DNA of 64,000 bases from Candidatus Heimdallarchaeota archaeon (GTDB lineage: Archaea > Asgardarchaeota > Heimdallarchaeia > Heimdallarchaeales > Kariarchaeaceae), in assembly GCA_026702845.1 (NCBI GenBank), contig JADCLS010000005.1, forward strand, positions 124,001-188,000. The letters are read 5' to 3'. The translations under genes and the position numbers were made by a program. Position 1 is the first letter of the stretch; each line of letters begins with the position of its first letter. Positions 17,032-25,511 of the stretch are shown in pieces. Below the pieces are notes generated by a model. That model did not search any database and was not told the origin of the DNA. It was given only the letters and a program-made list of their open reading frames with translations.

Positions 17032-18459
17032 ATGGACATAAATCGCATAGAAACATTACTTGCTGATGAGATGGCGAAAATGAAGGTTGGAGGCCTATCT
17101 TTTGCCATTATCAAGGATGATACCCTTTTACATCAAAATGGAATCGGAGCACGCAACCTTGACAAGAATCTTCCAGCAGATGAAAATACTATCTACAATG
17201 TTGCCAGTTTATCTAAGTCCTTTGTATGCACAGCCATCATGATACTTGTTGATGAGGGGAAACTAGCAATAGATGATCCAGCCAATAAGTATATTCCATT
17301 AACTCTTGGGGCTGAGACAAAACCAATTACGATCAAGCACCTTATGAATCACACATCAGGAATTCCTGATCTTTCAGAAGATACCTTCACTTACCGGTAT
17401 GATAAGGCAGGTATGAAGAAACGAGGATCAGCTAAACTCATTCCCTTATCAAGTAAGGATGATTTTTATCGATTAATAAATAATGCAGCCGAGTATTGCC
17501 ATGATCTCGATGAGTATTTCCATTACAATAATTACGGCTATGCGATGTTAGGGCATATAATAGAAAAAGTATCCGGAGAGAAGGATTTCACTCAATTTAT
17601 CAAGAAAAGAATATTCGATCCTCTAGGAATGGCCCATAGTAGCTTCAATCCAGATGATTTCAAGGATGATGATAATCTGTGCACTGGCTACCATCAAGTA
17701 GGTGATAAAATCACAAAAATGGTGGATATTGGACGATGGCATGAACGATGGGAATTCTTAGCTGCTGGAGGAGTATTTTCCTGTATCAAGGACCTAATTC
17801 CATATATGATGATGCACCTGAATTTGGGGAAGTTTAATGGAAATCAAATTATTAGTGAGCAATCTGCACTATTAATGCAGCAGGACAGTTTAATTGCAGG
17901 AACTATGGCCAAGAAGGTACTATCAAATTATACCTACAATCAATCAGCTGGTTATGGATTTGGATTTTTTATCGATTCTGATTTTTTTGGGAATAAGTCT
18001 GTTGATCATGGAGGAAATATGTTTGGTGGTACGGCTGATTTTCGCTTTATTCCAGAACAAAAGATGGGGATAATATCACTGGCGAATAATCTGTCAGGAC
18101 CACGTTCCGTGCTCACCGCTATTCTAGCAAAAGCCATGGGTGTGGAAGAAGATAACATTCCATATTTGACAGAACGAGAACACTTCAAATCACTCAACGG
18201 AATCTACGAGAATTATCGAGAGACTAGCAGGGTAAAAATCACAGGAGAAGTAGGGAGTATCTCCATCCAGGATGTAGAGATAGACGAATTTTCAGGTCCT
18301 CCAATGCAATTCAATCCCCTTGAAGAAATATCAAAACCCATGGAATTCTATCTAAGAGGAGCAGCAGGGGGCAAATTCATTATATTCTTCGAATATATCG
18401 ATAATGATCTCTGGGTGAATATCGAGCGTTCCAGATTCAAACGTATCGGAAAGGTGTAA
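17032..18459 (+). CDS. Serine beta-lactamase-fold hydrolase (class C / S12-like)
   Basis: 475 residues, no signal peptide, so cytosolic. The three S12/class C motifs are present: Ser59-x-x-Lys62 (SLSKSF), the Tyr-x-Asn motif in HYNNYGYAMLGHIIEKVSG, and the third-box equivalent His-Gly in VDHGGNMFGG. The catalytic domain ends near residue 365, and about 100 residues of beta-rich extension follow, as in esterase or D-aminopeptidase members (Pab87-like). It is probably a peptidase or esterase rather than an antibiotic-resistance enzyme. Flanked by AT-rich spacers on both sides, it is probably monocistronic. Confidence 0.9.
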   Translation: MDINRIETLLADEMAKMKVGGLSFAIIKDDTLLHQNGIGARNLDKNLPADENTIYNVASLSKSFVCTAIMILVDEGKLAIDDPANKYIPLTLGAETKPITIKHLMNHTSGIPDLSEDTFTYRYDKAGMKKRGSAKLIPLSSKDDFYRLINNAAEYCHDLDEYFHYNNYGYAMLGHIIEKVSGEKDFTQFIKKRIFDPLGMAHSSFNPDDFKDDDNLCTGYHQVGDKITKMVDIGRWHERWEFLAAGGVFSCIKDLIPYMMMHLNLGKFNGNQIISEQSALLMQQDSLIAGTMAKKVLSNYTYNQSAGYGFGFFIDSDFFGNKSVDHGGNMFGGTADFRFIPEQKMGIISLANNLSGPRSVLTAILAKAMGVEEDNIPYLTEREHFKSLNGIYENYRETSRVKITGEVGSISIQDVEIDEFSGPPMQFNPLEEISKPMEFYLRGAAGGKFIIFFEYIDNDLWVNIERSRFKRIGKV

Positions 18460-18560
18460 TGTCCTCATTTCTATCCCTAAAGGTAGAATTAAATATGTGC
18501 AGTAAAACAAGATTATTCTAAAATTATTTAGAATTAGCCTTTTTTCCTCAATATCAGCTA

Positions 18561-18570
18561 TTATATATTT
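18561..18570 (+). promoter_or_regulatory. TATA box of the second M1-like peptidase gene
   Basis: TTATATATTT is centred 26 nt upstream of the ATG at 18591. This fits a leaderless archaeal transcript and is the reason I place the start at 18591 rather than at the upstream ATG (18573). Confidence 0.6.
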
Positions 18571-18590
18571 GTTTGATTAATTCATTAATC

Positions 18591-20474
18591 ATGAGGACTA
18601 AGCAACTAGTTATAATATGTATATCAATTTTATGTGCTGCTCAATTACCATTGTTTCCTATCTATGCTCAAGATCAGGGAGTTACTTTGAGTTCTTATGA
18701 TCCACTGGAATTACAGAAATCTAAACTAGATATAACCTTTTATGATGTTGACATCGAATTAGACCCTGAAAAGAATGTATTCAATACACAACAAGATATT
18801 CACTTTCAGGCACTTTCAGGCAAATTTGTTTTATTCACCTTTTACCTGCACTCATACTTCAGCATTGAGATGATTTCACTTCCTGATCCCATCAATGAAG
18901 ATGAACTCATAGATTTCTGGGAATGTGAGGGAGTTGAATATCCAAATCATCAGGGTAACCCATTCTATGCCTATCCCATTCACCTTGCTAGAACATTGAA
19001 CACCTCTCAGATGTATGTGTTGTCCATAACTACACATTTTGATGAATCCTATTTTGGAGTAGAGGATGAATACTTCTTTCATCTTGAGGTGGGAGAACAT
19101 AATGTACGTGCAATAGGGTGGCCTAATGGAGTATTGCCTATATTCACTCATGTTGTAGCGATACCGCATAATTTTACAATTCATCATCCCAAGGATTTAC
19201 ATTGTGCAGCAACCACAACAAAGGCATTCCAAGAAGATACTGATGGTTGGATAATTGATCATTTTACCTCTAATCGCACCCAGAATACCAGTCCGAGTTT
19301 TTCTTGTGACCGATATACCTCGGATATCATATCAGAGGATGAATTTTCAGTTGAAGTGCTATACTATGAGGATGAGCCACTGCCAGAGTATTTTACCAAG
19401 TATTTCATGGACACGTTTCAACTCTTCACAGAATATATAGGAGATACAGGAGATCGACAATTCCAGATAGCCTTCATTGATGTTGACAATAACCAATTTG
19501 GTGGTACAACGAGGAGAAGTACGATATTTCTGAAAAATGGATATAATAATCCATTGCAAAATACCATGTATGGTAAGGTGCTTATGATGATTAGTCTGTT
19601 TCATGAGTTGGCACATAATTACAATGGTTTTGTGCAGGGAGATTCTTGGGCAGGAGAGGATGATTATTTCCTTTGGTATCAAGAAGGAGGAGCTACATTT
19701 CTCTCCGAATGGGCATGTCAGAAAGTAATAGGCCCAGAGGCAGGTAATCTCGCCAGAAGAATGAATCTTGCCAATTATGAGATGTACGGAGTAGTGGAAT
19801 CTGAATATACCATAGAGAATGTACCCAACAGTATAATATCAGAAAGTAAGGATACTGGTGTAGCATATCAGTTATCTGCTGCCGTCTGGGATCAACTCTA
19901 TCTAAAACTTGGTGAAGATACTCTGTTCCAGGGATTGAAGATATTTACTGAAATGTTTTGGGCTCAACCCTCTAATGAGCTAGTGTCGATAGACCAATTC
20001 TTTCAGTCTTACAAGGGAGTAACAGATGTAGATATTGAGAATTTCCTCTCTCAGTGGGCCAAGCAAAATATCGAGGTGAGAATTGATATCATTGATAAAT
20101 CAAGTAAGAAATCAGGAGATGAGTATGTCACCACAGTAGAAATTGAAGTGGAATCATCACATGAATTTGAGATTTTGACATCAATTGGATACGAAATTGA
20201 TGGAAATGAGATACTTGAGAATATCCAGCTTATTGGTAGTGGAGTTCACACTGTAAGTTTTACTACATCAGAAAAGCCATCAAAAATCACGCTAGATCCA
20301 GAATATCGAGTTCCAAGACTTGGCGAATACAGTAAAGTTCATTCTATTGAAATTGCTGTTATATCAGGGATCTCAATACTTATGATATTTATACTAGTTA
20401 AGGCAATCAAAAAGATTAGAAGGGTCCGAAACCGAGTTAATTCCAAGAGAGAGGATCCTGTATCACTGGATTAA
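18591..20474 (+). CDS. Secreted, membrane-anchored M1-like metallopeptidase
   Basis: 627 residues. The start at 18591 places the signal peptide at the very N-terminus (RTKQLVIICISILCAAQLPL). A beta-rich N-terminal half leads to the zinc motif His338-Glu339-x-x-His342 (FHELAHNYNG) and Glu365 in WYQEGGATFLSEW. The gap from the second His to the Glu is 22 residues instead of the usual 18, so the helical loop between them carries a small insertion. The C-terminus has one membrane helix (IAVISGISILMIFILV) and a basic tail. It is related in layout to the peptidase at 13275-15194. Its last 38 bp overlap the convergent SDR gene. Confidence 0.88.
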   Translation: MRTKQLVIICISILCAAQLPLFPIYAQDQGVTLSSYDPLELQKSKLDITFYDVDIELDPEKNVFNTQQDIHFQALSGKFVLFTFYLHSYFSIEMISLPDPINEDELIDFWECEGVEYPNHQGNPFYAYPIHLARTLNTSQMYVLSITTHFDESYFGVEDEYFFHLEVGEHNVRAIGWPNGVLPIFTHVVAIPHNFTIHHPKDLHCAATTTKAFQEDTDGWIIDHFTSNRTQNTSPSFSCDRYTSDIISEDEFSVEVLYYEDEPLPEYFTKYFMDTFQLFTEYIGDTGDRQFQIAFIDVDNNQFGGTTRRSTIFLKNGYNNPLQNTMYGKVLMMISLFHELAHNYNGFVQGDSWAGEDDYFLWYQEGGATFLSEWACQKVIGPEAGNLARRMNLANYEMYGVVESEYTIENVPNSIISESKDTGVAYQLSAAVWDQLYLKLGEDTLFQGLKIFTEMFWAQPSNELVSIDQFFQSYKGVTDVDIENFLSQWAKQNIEVRIDIIDKSSKKSGDEYVTTVEIEVESSHEFEILTSIGYEIDGNEILENIQLIGSGVHTVSFTTSEKPSKITLDPEYRVPRLGEYSKVHSIEIAVISGISILMIFILVKAIKKIRRVRNRVNSKREDPVSLD

Positions 20475-21318
20475 TTAGATCTGTGCTGATACTCCAGAGT
20501 TCATCCTGTAATTCTAAATCATACGAGAGCTTTGATGATGGAACTGCCTTAATTTTTGATTTACCTATATTCAGTGGATTGGAATCCTGCACATATAAAC
20601 CAGAACCTAGGTTGGTATTAATCAAATGAATAATAGGTCTAGAACCACGGTAGATAGACTTGGTTATTGGCCGACTGATAAGCATAGCCATTTTTGCCAC
20701 TATACCATTATTTTTGGCAAAATTGGAACCCACAAAACCCGGATGTATGGCATTGGCACTTAGCCATTCAACATCCCGATCCAATTTGTAGGTGAATAAT
20801 AGATTTGCCAATTTTGAACGACCATAGGCACCAAAGGTTGTATACCAGTGGTTTTCATAATTAATATCAGAAAAATCTACTCGTCTAACAGCAAAATGTG
20901 CTGCAGATGATGTACTGATTACCTGTGGATCATTGGATTTCTTCAGGATGCTAGCCAAATCATGAGTTAATAGAAAATGGGCAAGATGATTTACTGCAAA
21001 GGATCGTTCCATATTATGATGATTCATCTGTCTCTTTAATTCTATCACCCCTGCATTATTAACCAATACATCCAACGAGGAGTAATTTTCAATTACCTGG
21101 CCTGCGGCATTTCTCACATCATTAAAGGATGAGAAATCAGCTATATATAGCTGAATATCTGTATTGCCTGATTGCTGGATAATTTCCTGTCTCACTAACT
21201 CTGCTTTTTCCTTATTCCTGCAGAGCATTATTATCTCATTGTCCTGTTCAGCTAATTGAGATGCAGCCCCCTTTCCTACACCTGAATTGGATCCGGTAAT
21301 GAGAATCGATTTGTTCAT
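20437..21318 (-). CDS. Short-chain dehydrogenase/reductase (retinol-dehydrogenase-like)
   Basis: 293 residues, a classical SDR. It has the cofactor loop TGSNSGVGKG near residue 8, the NNAGVI motif, the active-site Ser in STSSAAHF, Tyr-x-x-x-Lys in YGRSKLANLL, and NAIHPGFV after it. The Arg after the second strand (CRNKEKAE) favours NADP(H). The whole resembles the WWOX/retinol dehydrogenase branch, which works on lipophilic alcohols and ketones. The gene overlaps the convergent peptidase gene by 38 bp, so the two 3' ends could form antisense RNA. Confidence 0.92.
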   Translation of the reverse strand: MNKSILITGSNSGVGKGAASQLAEQDNEIIMLCRNKEKAELVRQEIIQQSGNTDIQLYIADFSSFNDVRNAAGQVIENYSSLDVLVNNAGVIELKRQMNHHNMERSFAVNHLAHFLLTHDLASILKKSNDPQVISTSSAAHFAVRRVDFSDINYENHWYTTFGAYGRSKLANLLFTYKLDRDVEWLSANAIHPGFVGSNFAKNNGIVAKMAMLISRPITKSIYRGSRPIIHLINTNLGSGLYVQDSNPLNIGKSKIKAVPSSKLSYDLELQDELWSISTDLINPVIQDPLSWN

Positions 21319-21376
21319 AATGGATTAAAAAATCCTAAATTAATATCTGATCCTATAGAATCATAAAATATATCTA

Positions 21377-21772
21377 TTACTCTCGATCATACTGGATTTT
21401 GTAAAATTCATAGGACTGGCCTATTGCATCTCGTAATTTTTGAATATCATTCTCATCTTTGAGTAATTTTGACATTCTAATAAATAATCGTTTCATAAGA
21501 TCCTCTTCAGCAGGAATTCTTTCCTCATCAGGGGCAAAGGCCAATTCAGTGAACTCCTTCTTGTTAGCCACCTGCCAATCCTTGATGGTCATCAACAAGA
21601 AACCCTTCATAGGTAGGAGATCTATACCAGTGAATTTACTTATCACTCTGGCCACATCACTGATTAATTTTTGTTGAACATTGGTCACATGGAGTTTTTT
21701 GAAATACGCAGTTCCCTTATCCAATTCATCCTGTTTAAAAAATAAACTCATTAATTCAAACATGAGAATCAT
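21377..21772 (-). CDS. Hypothetical helical cytosolic protein
   Basis: 131 residues (128 if the second start MFELMS at 21763 is used). The chain is predicted helical, with no signal, membrane helix or cysteine motif. Notable parts are LISDVARVISKFTGIDLLPM and a C-terminal charged helix. It lies 60 bp upstream of the SDR gene on the same strand and may be co-transcribed. No family recognised. Confidence 0.68.
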   Translation of the reverse strand: MILMFELMSLFFKQDELDKGTAYFKKLHVTNVQQKLISDVARVISKFTGIDLLPMKGFLLMTIKDWQVANKKEFTELAFAPDEERIPAEEDLMKRLFIRMSKLLKDENDIQKLRDAIGQSYEFYKIQYDRE

Positions 21773-21864
21773 CTAATATAAGAGTTATCTCCATTTTAAT
21801 AATCCTTTGATCAATAGATCTACTATTCTTTGTATATTTATTCAAATCTCTAAATATTTAATAA

Positions 21865-22647
21865 TCAAATAACTAGATTATTACGATATTTTGATACAAA
21901 TGCTCGATAAATATCGAGTAAATCTCGTGGCAATTCCTTGATCACATGTTCTTGAATCTCCTGTGGGATGGTGCCATAATATGCCTCAGCAATTGCTCCT
22001 GTTATACAGGCAATAGTATCAGAATCACCCCCAATAGATATGGCATTGCGAATAGCATCCTCAAAATCTGTTGAAATAAGGAAACAGAAAATGGCCTGTG
22101 GTACTGAACCTTGACAGGAGACATCAAATGTATAGCTTATTTGGAGATCTACCAGATCAAAATCAAGGTCGTATCCAAATTTCTCAGAAATATAATCTTC
22201 AATACTGTTCTTTGAGGATCCGGTTCGAGCCGTGAAAACTGCTGCTGCAACAGCCTGTGCCCCCTTTATACCTTCTGGATGATTGTGTGTCACCACGGCA
22301 GATTTTTTTGCTTCAGATTCTACCTTCTCTAGGGTATCATACGCGTATGCCACTGGTGAGACCCGCATTGCTGATCCATTTCCCCAGGAATTATATGGGC
22401 CCATTGTATCGTCCATCAACCATCTAATAAGATTTCCACCATATCCAGCCCTAGGGTAATTATTACCGAATATACGAATATGCTTGGCATAATCTAGATC
22501 AGTCAATAGTGCCTGTGCCACAGCAATTGTCAGCACTGTGTCATCTGTTATTCTGCAATGGGGATGAATCATGAGAAATTCCTTGGAACGGTGGTTATTA
22601 GCCTCAAACCTAGATCCCACATAGTCTCCAATAATCGCACCAAGCAT
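21865..22647 (-). CDS. ADP-ribosylglycohydrolase family protein (ARH/DraG-like)
   Basis: About 260 residues from the ATG at 22647 (MLGAIIGDYVGSRFE), where the family begins; an upstream ATG at 22686 adds 13 unlike residues. The two metal-binding motifs are present: TDDT in HCRITDDTVLTIAVA and GGDSDT in SIGGDSDTIACITGAIAEA. The middle shows the typical WLMDDTMGPYNSWGNGSAMR stretch. The enzyme should hydrolyse ADP-ribose bonds on protein or nucleic acid using two Mg2+ ions. It is 60 bp downstream of a DNA methyltransferase on the same strand, which may be chance or may point to a nucleic-acid substrate. Confidence 0.9.
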   Translation of the reverse strand: MLGAIIGDYVGSRFEANNHRSKEFLMIHPHCRITDDTVLTIAVAQALLTDLDYAKHIRIFGNNYPRAGYGGNLIRWLMDDTMGPYNSWGNGSAMRVSPVAYAYDTLEKVESEAKKSAVVTHNHPEGIKGAQAVAAAVFTARTGSSKNSIEDYISEKFGYDLDFDLVDLQISYTFDVSCQGSVPQAIFCFLISTDFEDAIRNAISIGGDSDTIACITGAIAEAYYGTIPQEIQEHVIKELPRDLLDIYRAFVSKYRNNLVI

Positions 22648-22706
22648 AAAACAGCTATTTTTTGTAGATAAATTAAAATTACCCACATATAGTATTCAGA
22701 AACTTG

Positions 22707-23756
22707 TTATTTATAGAATATTTTGTATTCTGATCCAGAAACCTGAATTTTTTCTATAATAGGGAGATATATATCTGTCTCCTGTGCTGTAACTACTTGG
22801 AAATTGTAGATCGGGTGAAAATGTTTACTCTCTTTTCCATCGCCATTTACTCTTGCATCCATGAATACTCTATGTTCTTCTAATCGTGATGCAACAAGAT
22901 TGTCAGATTCCACTTGTATCTCTCCAAAATTTGCATGAATTCCATCTGATGAGTGTTCCAGGGTTTCATCAATTTCAACACCAATGGAATTCCTACCCAG
23001 TAACATCGCAGCCTTTGTGGTTGTTCCTGTTCCAAGAAATGGATCAAGAACTGTATCTCCCTGTGCAGAATACATACTAATCAATCTATATGGTATCTCT
23101 AAAGGATATGCAGCAGAACGGGATCTGGTATTCTTTGATCGTAGCAATTGTCCTGTGCCTTTGAGGTCAAACCAGATGTCGGAGTACCACAGATTTCGCT
23201 CTTCCCAGAAGATTGCACTTCTTCTACGGATATCCTTATCCAAGTCAGTTAATTTCCTTCTTGGCAATTTTCTGAAAATGAGAATAAACTCATGTTCCAG
23301 AGTTACATACGCTCCATTGGGATACATTCCAGAACCCATGAATTTGTTGGGTTTATTGGTTTGTTTTCTCCAAATAATGGAGGGTAGGACATCGTAGTTT
23401 AGTTGCTGGAAAAACCTAATAATGGCTGAGTGATTGGAATACAATCTGAATTCCTTGTTGATGTTTCGGGTAGCATCACCGATATTGATACACACAAATC
23501 CACCTGGTTTGAGGACACGATCTACCTCCAACCATATCTGCTCCAGCTCAACAATCATCAAATCAAAAGCCTTGTAGCCATTTCCTGCTTTAAGTTCCTT
23601 GTCAATTCTAGGATTCATCTTGGAAAACAACTCATCCCACATCTCGATCATAGGATAGGGTGGTGAGGTAACTACAAGATCCACAGATGAACTATCAAGA
23701 TCCATCTGCTTAGAATCTCCGATGACTATCTTGTGGCTAGTTACCAATTTTTCCAT
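22707..23756 (-). CDS. DNA methyltransferase, beta class (N4-cytosine or N6-adenine)
   Basis: 350 residues from the ATG at 23756 (MEKLVTSHKIVIGDSKQMDL). A longer frame up to 23858 adds an unlikely leader. Motif IV, TSPPYPMIEMWD, comes early, and motif I, DPFLGTGTTTKAAMLLGRNSIGVE, comes late, the order of beta-class enzymes. SPPY occurs in both N4C and N6A types. A TSPPYPMIEMWD string reminds me of archaeal CTAG-type N4-cytosine methyltransferases (from memory). About 90 C-terminal residues after motif I are not recognised. No restriction enzyme gene is adjacent, so it looks like an orphan methyltransferase. Confidence 0.9.
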   Translation of the reverse strand: MEKLVTSHKIVIGDSKQMDLDSSSVDLVVTSPPYPMIEMWDELFSKMNPRIDKELKAGNGYKAFDLMIVELEQIWLEVDRVLKPGGFVCINIGDATRNINKEFRLYSNHSAIIRFFQQLNYDVLPSIIWRKQTNKPNKFMGSGMYPNGAYVTLEHEFILIFRKLPRRKLTDLDKDIRRRSAIFWEERNLWYSDIWFDLKGTGQLLRSKNTRSRSAAYPLEIPYRLISMYSAQGDTVLDPFLGTGTTTKAAMLLGRNSIGVEIDETLEHSSDGIHANFGEIQVESDNLVASRLEEHRVFMDARVNGDGKESKHFHPIYNFQVVTAQETDIYLPIIEKIQVSGSEYKIFYK

Positions 23757-23927
23757 GATGAAATAATGAAAGTTGGTTATTAAAAGCCGTTGGTATGGAT
23801 TTGATAGAATTGTAGAATACAAGCTCTTTAGCATCATATGCTCAGACATTTTCATCATAAAATATCACTTGGAGGATAGAAAACGACTAACGTTGTTAAA
23901 CATTGATGAGGTTTTCCTTAAAATAAT

Positions 23928-24797
23928 TTATGAAAAATATGGTAGAATATCATCAGTTTGTCCTATATCCTTTTCTAACAGGTTTTCTCTTAGTTGATCT
24001 ACAGTTTGTACTCCAAACACAACAGTATCTGCTCCTAGTGAATGAACATAGTTGAAACACTCTGAAGCATAGGACGATCTTGGCAGTTTGATGGATAATT
24101 TCTTCCCTCCTGAGTAATATGCTCCATAATTCTGTGTTTTATCAGATAGTACTTTACCCTTCATCAGAGTTTTGATACCAATTATGGCAATGTTCTGTTT
24201 CTTTGCCTCTTCTATGAGATTGAGTAACCTTGGATCACTTCCCGTAGCATAATTGATAATGGTCATGATAACATCTACTTCATAATGTTGAATGAAATCA
24301 AGCAAGATTGGATAATCATGCCCACTAATCCCAAGTGCCCTTACTTCTCCCGTCTCTTTCAATCCCTGTACATAATTCAATAATCCTGCTTTTTTCTTTA
24401 TCTTTTCATAATCATCTTGATTTCTGATATACTGAATTAACCCGATGTCAGTATACTCTCGATCCAATCGTTTCATAGTGTCCTCAAATGTTAGTTGATT
24501 TGGCCCAACAGAACGAGTTGCTTTGGCACCTTTATTCTTGGGATTGTATACTGTACCAAAGTGAGATGTTAAGGTTATTTGTTTTATTCTATCAGCAAAC
24601 ACCTCACCAAAGATATCAAAGAAATAGGGAAGATTGAATACAAGATCATAATGTGTGATTCCTAACTCATATGCTGTTTGTAGGATCTCAATGGTCAATT
24701 CCCTTCCATTTTCCTTCTTTATAGGTAATTTGACAAAATGCTCCACACCTAGACCAACCTTACCAAGAGTGATCTCTACATCATCTAATCTTGTCAT
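23928..24797 (-). CDS. Divergent aldo/keto reductase-like protein with altered active site
   Basis: 289 residues with the same barrel as the enzyme at 4752 (EVRALGISGHDYPILL, VIMTIINYATGSDPRLL, NIAIIGIKTLMKGKVL). The catalytic Asp51 and a Tyr (58) remain in HYDLVFNLPYFF. The Lys position reads LTSHFG and the His position reads IGLIQYIRNQ, so both residues are replaced. The spacing from Asp to Tyr is also two longer. A family of AKR-like proteins with a TSHLG-type string exists, so this may be a genuine sub-type with other chemistry or a non-catalytic role. Confidence 0.82.
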   Translation of the reverse strand: MTRLDDVEITLGKVGLGVEHFVKLPIKKENGRELTIEILQTAYELGITHYDLVFNLPYFFDIFGEVFADRIKQITLTSHFGTVYNPKNKGAKATRSVGPNQLTFEDTMKRLDREYTDIGLIQYIRNQDDYEKIKKKAGLLNYVQGLKETGEVRALGISGHDYPILLDFIQHYEVDVIMTIINYATGSDPRLLNLIEEAKKQNIAIIGIKTLMKGKVLSDKTQNYGAYYSGGKKLSIKLPRSSYASECFNYVHSLGADTVVFGVQTVDQLRENLLEKDIGQTDDILPYFS

Positions 24798-24949
24798 AGG
24801 AATAATGTAAATTGAAGGTAAAAGTAATTTTCTAGAAGCATTATTACAAACTGTTAATTGAATTCATCCTCAAGGGAAATTTTGTTGTTTTATACAAAAA
24901 GATGCAATTACTAGCAATGGCTTTTGTATGATGTGATGCTATACACATT

Positions 24950-25417
24950 GTGTCTGTACAGGGAAAATGTGAGATCTGCTATCAAGAGATTCTAAGCTCT
25001 GAGGTCAAAAAATACTGCAATAATTGTGGTAATGATTATCATCAACGCTGTATTAATTTACTTGATAATAATCTCTGCCCCACCTGTAAGCAATCCTTCA
25101 GTGATAATCAGAATAAAAAGAATAATTCCACAAAGAATCAAAAAAATTATCTTGTAGAAGATTATAATACTGAACCATTTAGTACCAGGGGATATGAATT
25201 ACGTCAGCAGAACAAAAAGGAAAATAGTACCAATCCTTCAGGTCAGTTTAGATGGTATCATTTGTTTATATTTTTACAAATAATTAATTTCTTCCTGGTA
25301 TTTTCAGATAACTATGGGGATGGTAGGGATGCCATCAAAACCTATTTCATATCCTCAGCAATTATTTTAGCCCTTAGTCCTATCTTAATCTGGGGAATTA
25401 GGAATAAGTATAGCTGA
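24950..25417 (+). CDS. Membrane protein with N-terminal C4HC3 (RING/PHD-like) zinc finger
   Basis: 155 residues from GTG at 24950. Residues 7-46 carry eight ligands in the order Cys7, Cys10, Cys23, Cys26, His31, Cys34, Cys43, Cys46, the C4HC3 order of RING-variant and PHD fingers; the short gaps suit a compact cross-brace fold. A low-complexity Asn/Lys/Gln linker (47-100) leads to two membrane helices (WYHLFIFLQIINFFLVFS and YFISSAIILALSPILIWGI). The finger would face the cytosol. Asgard archaea are known to encode ubiquitin-system proteins with small RING fingers, so a membrane-bound E3-like role is possible but unproven; no ubiquitin, E1 or E2 gene is in the window. Confidence 0.72.
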   Translation: MSVQGKCEICYQEILSSEVKKYCNNCGNDYHQRCINLLDNNLCPTCKQSFSDNQNKKNNSTKNQKNYLVEDYNTEPFSTRGYELRQQNKKENSTNPSGQFRWYHLFIFLQIINFFLVFSDNYGDGRDAIKTYFISSAIILALSPILIWGIRNKYS

Positions 25418-25511
25418 TGGAATTCATCAAATCAAACAATACTACGTCTTTCATCACAAATATCTATTATCCATCTAGTTTATTTATGAATAGATAATAT
25501 TTTTTCCATAT

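Noticed and set aside
22686..23858. Upstream starts for the ADP-ribosylglycohydrolase and methyltransferase genes
   Set aside because: The extra residues do not match the families, which begin at MLGAIIGDY (22647) and MEKLVTSHK (23756).
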